Assembly: GCF_003569785.1 (NCBI RefSeq)
Contig: NZ_KZ983995.1
Location: forward strand, 62,001 to 126,000
Length of the DNA stretch: 64,000 bases
Source of the DNA: Leucobacter sp. wl10
GTDB taxonomy: Bacteria > Actinomycetota > Actinomycetes > Actinomycetales > Microbacteriaceae
Direction of reading: 5' to 3'
Part shown: one piece after another, positions 63,792 through 64,000 of the stretch
Layout: each line of letters starts with the position of its first letter
How positions within the stretch are numbered: position 1 is the stretch's first letter
Made by a program: the position numbers and the translations under genes
The notes under the pieces: model-generated
What the model saw: the letters and a program-made list of their open reading frames with translations, nothing else
The model's database searches: none
What the model was told of the DNA's origin: nothing

Positions 63792-63817
63792 AGTTGACGT
63801 CTTGTCAACTATGACAA
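63792..63817. promoter_or_regulatory. Two overlapping palindromes, operator-like
   Basis: AGTTGAC-GTCTT-GTCAACT (63792-63810) shares its right arm with TTGTCA-ACTA-TGACAA (63802-63817). Both are perfect inverted repeats, and TTGACG/TTGTCA could double as -35 elements. The gene it would control lies beyond the window or has decayed. Confidence 0.45.
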
Positions 63818-63841
63818 CTTACCCACGCGCCCAATTCTGAA

Positions 63842-63880
63842 GCCCAGGAGAGCAGAATCTGCAGATTTGTCCTCCTGGGC
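63842..63880. terminator. Hairpin with nine-bp stem
   Basis: GCCCAGGAG (63842-63850) pairs with CTCCTGGGC (63872-63880); the 21-base loop itself contains a short CAGA...TCTG pairing. It lies between the palindromes and repeat copy 2. Terminator or structured leader; direction unknown. Confidence 0.35.
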
Positions 63881-63899
63881 GTCGATCGTCTGTCCGGAG

Positions 63900-63971
63900 C
63901 TCGGCGGCCGAGGCCGCGATGAATCGGAAGGAATCGCAGCCCGCGGCCCGGGGGCCTCGCAGCGCGGTCCG
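63900..63971 (+). repeat. 72-bp repeat, copy 2 (decayed 3' end of a GT2-like gene)
   Basis: Same length as copy 1 with about ten substitutions; the TAG stop of copy 1 reads GGG here. It directly follows the insert-like segment. Either it is the far edge of a duplication caused by insertion, or the end of a second, lost gene copy. Confidence 0.75.
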
Positions 63972-64000
63972 GCAGGGTCGGCGAGGCTCGGTAAGGTGGC

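Noticed and set aside
62810-64000. tRNA gene as an integration target at the right-hand insert
   Set aside because: I looked for cloverleaf arms and a T-loop GTTCRA pattern in this stretch and found only simple hairpins.
1-64000. CRISPR array or cas genes
   Set aside because: No regularly spaced near-identical repeats occur. The nuclease-helicase has Cas4/Dna2-like parts but no array or Cas1/Cas2 nearby.

Overview
The window is high-GC DNA with dense genes, short spacers, frequent GTG/TTG starts, ATGA or TGATG coupling, at least one apparently leaderless promoter, and a DUF222-HNH protein. Together these point to an actinobacterial chromosome, most likely Microbacteriaceae (Leucobacter-like). 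That assignment is inference; no marker gene or rRNA is present. I saw no tRNA, rRNA or CRISPR array.

Layout. 0-10 kb: a DUF222/HNH protein, a DUF1801 protein, an aromatic module (ThDP-dependent enzyme, IclR regulator, divergent MobA-like flavin hydroxylase), a DUF4143 ATPase, a decayed iron-alcohol-dehydrogenase remnant and an aldehyde dehydrogenase. 10-18 kb: APC permease, ABM-like membrane protein, flavin amine oxidase, DUF4349 lipoprotein, MFS transporter, and a DEAD-box helicase with a long Gly/Gln/Arg tail. 18-31 kb: an apparent catabolic island. It has an FAH-fold hydrolase coupled to a luciferase-domain protein and, divergently, an acyl-CoA-dehydrogenase-fold flavin monooxygenase, a five-gene peptide-type ABC importer, a flavin reductase, a GAF/PucR-type regulator and an MFS transporter. 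The parts fit uptake, two-component oxygenation and hydrolysis of an unknown substrate.

31-43 kb: a GNAT-AAA fusion, a large RecB-like nuclease/RNase H-like/SF1 helicase, a PLP aminotransferase, a hypothetical protein, the divergent pair alanine dehydrogenase/Lrp regulator, nicotinamidase, a Na+/H+ antiporter and an AlkZ-like winged-helix protein. 43-51 kb: an IclR regulator divergent from an uncharacterised 851-residue protein, an M19 dipeptidase homologue with altered metal ligands, and a complete polar-amino-acid ABC importer, closed by a strong hairpin. 51-63 kb: an old-yellow-enzyme homologue, an ABC exporter, a DUF2130 coiled-coil/nuclease-like protein, a DUF3516 helicase, a membrane-anchored GH18 chitinase, and a divergent processive GT2 synthase.

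63-64 kb is different. It is lower in GC and gene-poor, with a truncated ISL3-like transposase start inside a long hairpin, an acidic small ORF running into the IS remnant, and overlapping operator-like palindromes. It is flanked by two diverged copies of the 3' end of the GT2 gene, so it looks like an insertion scar. The least-described units are the 20-30 kb island and the 44.6-51.3 kb gene set.
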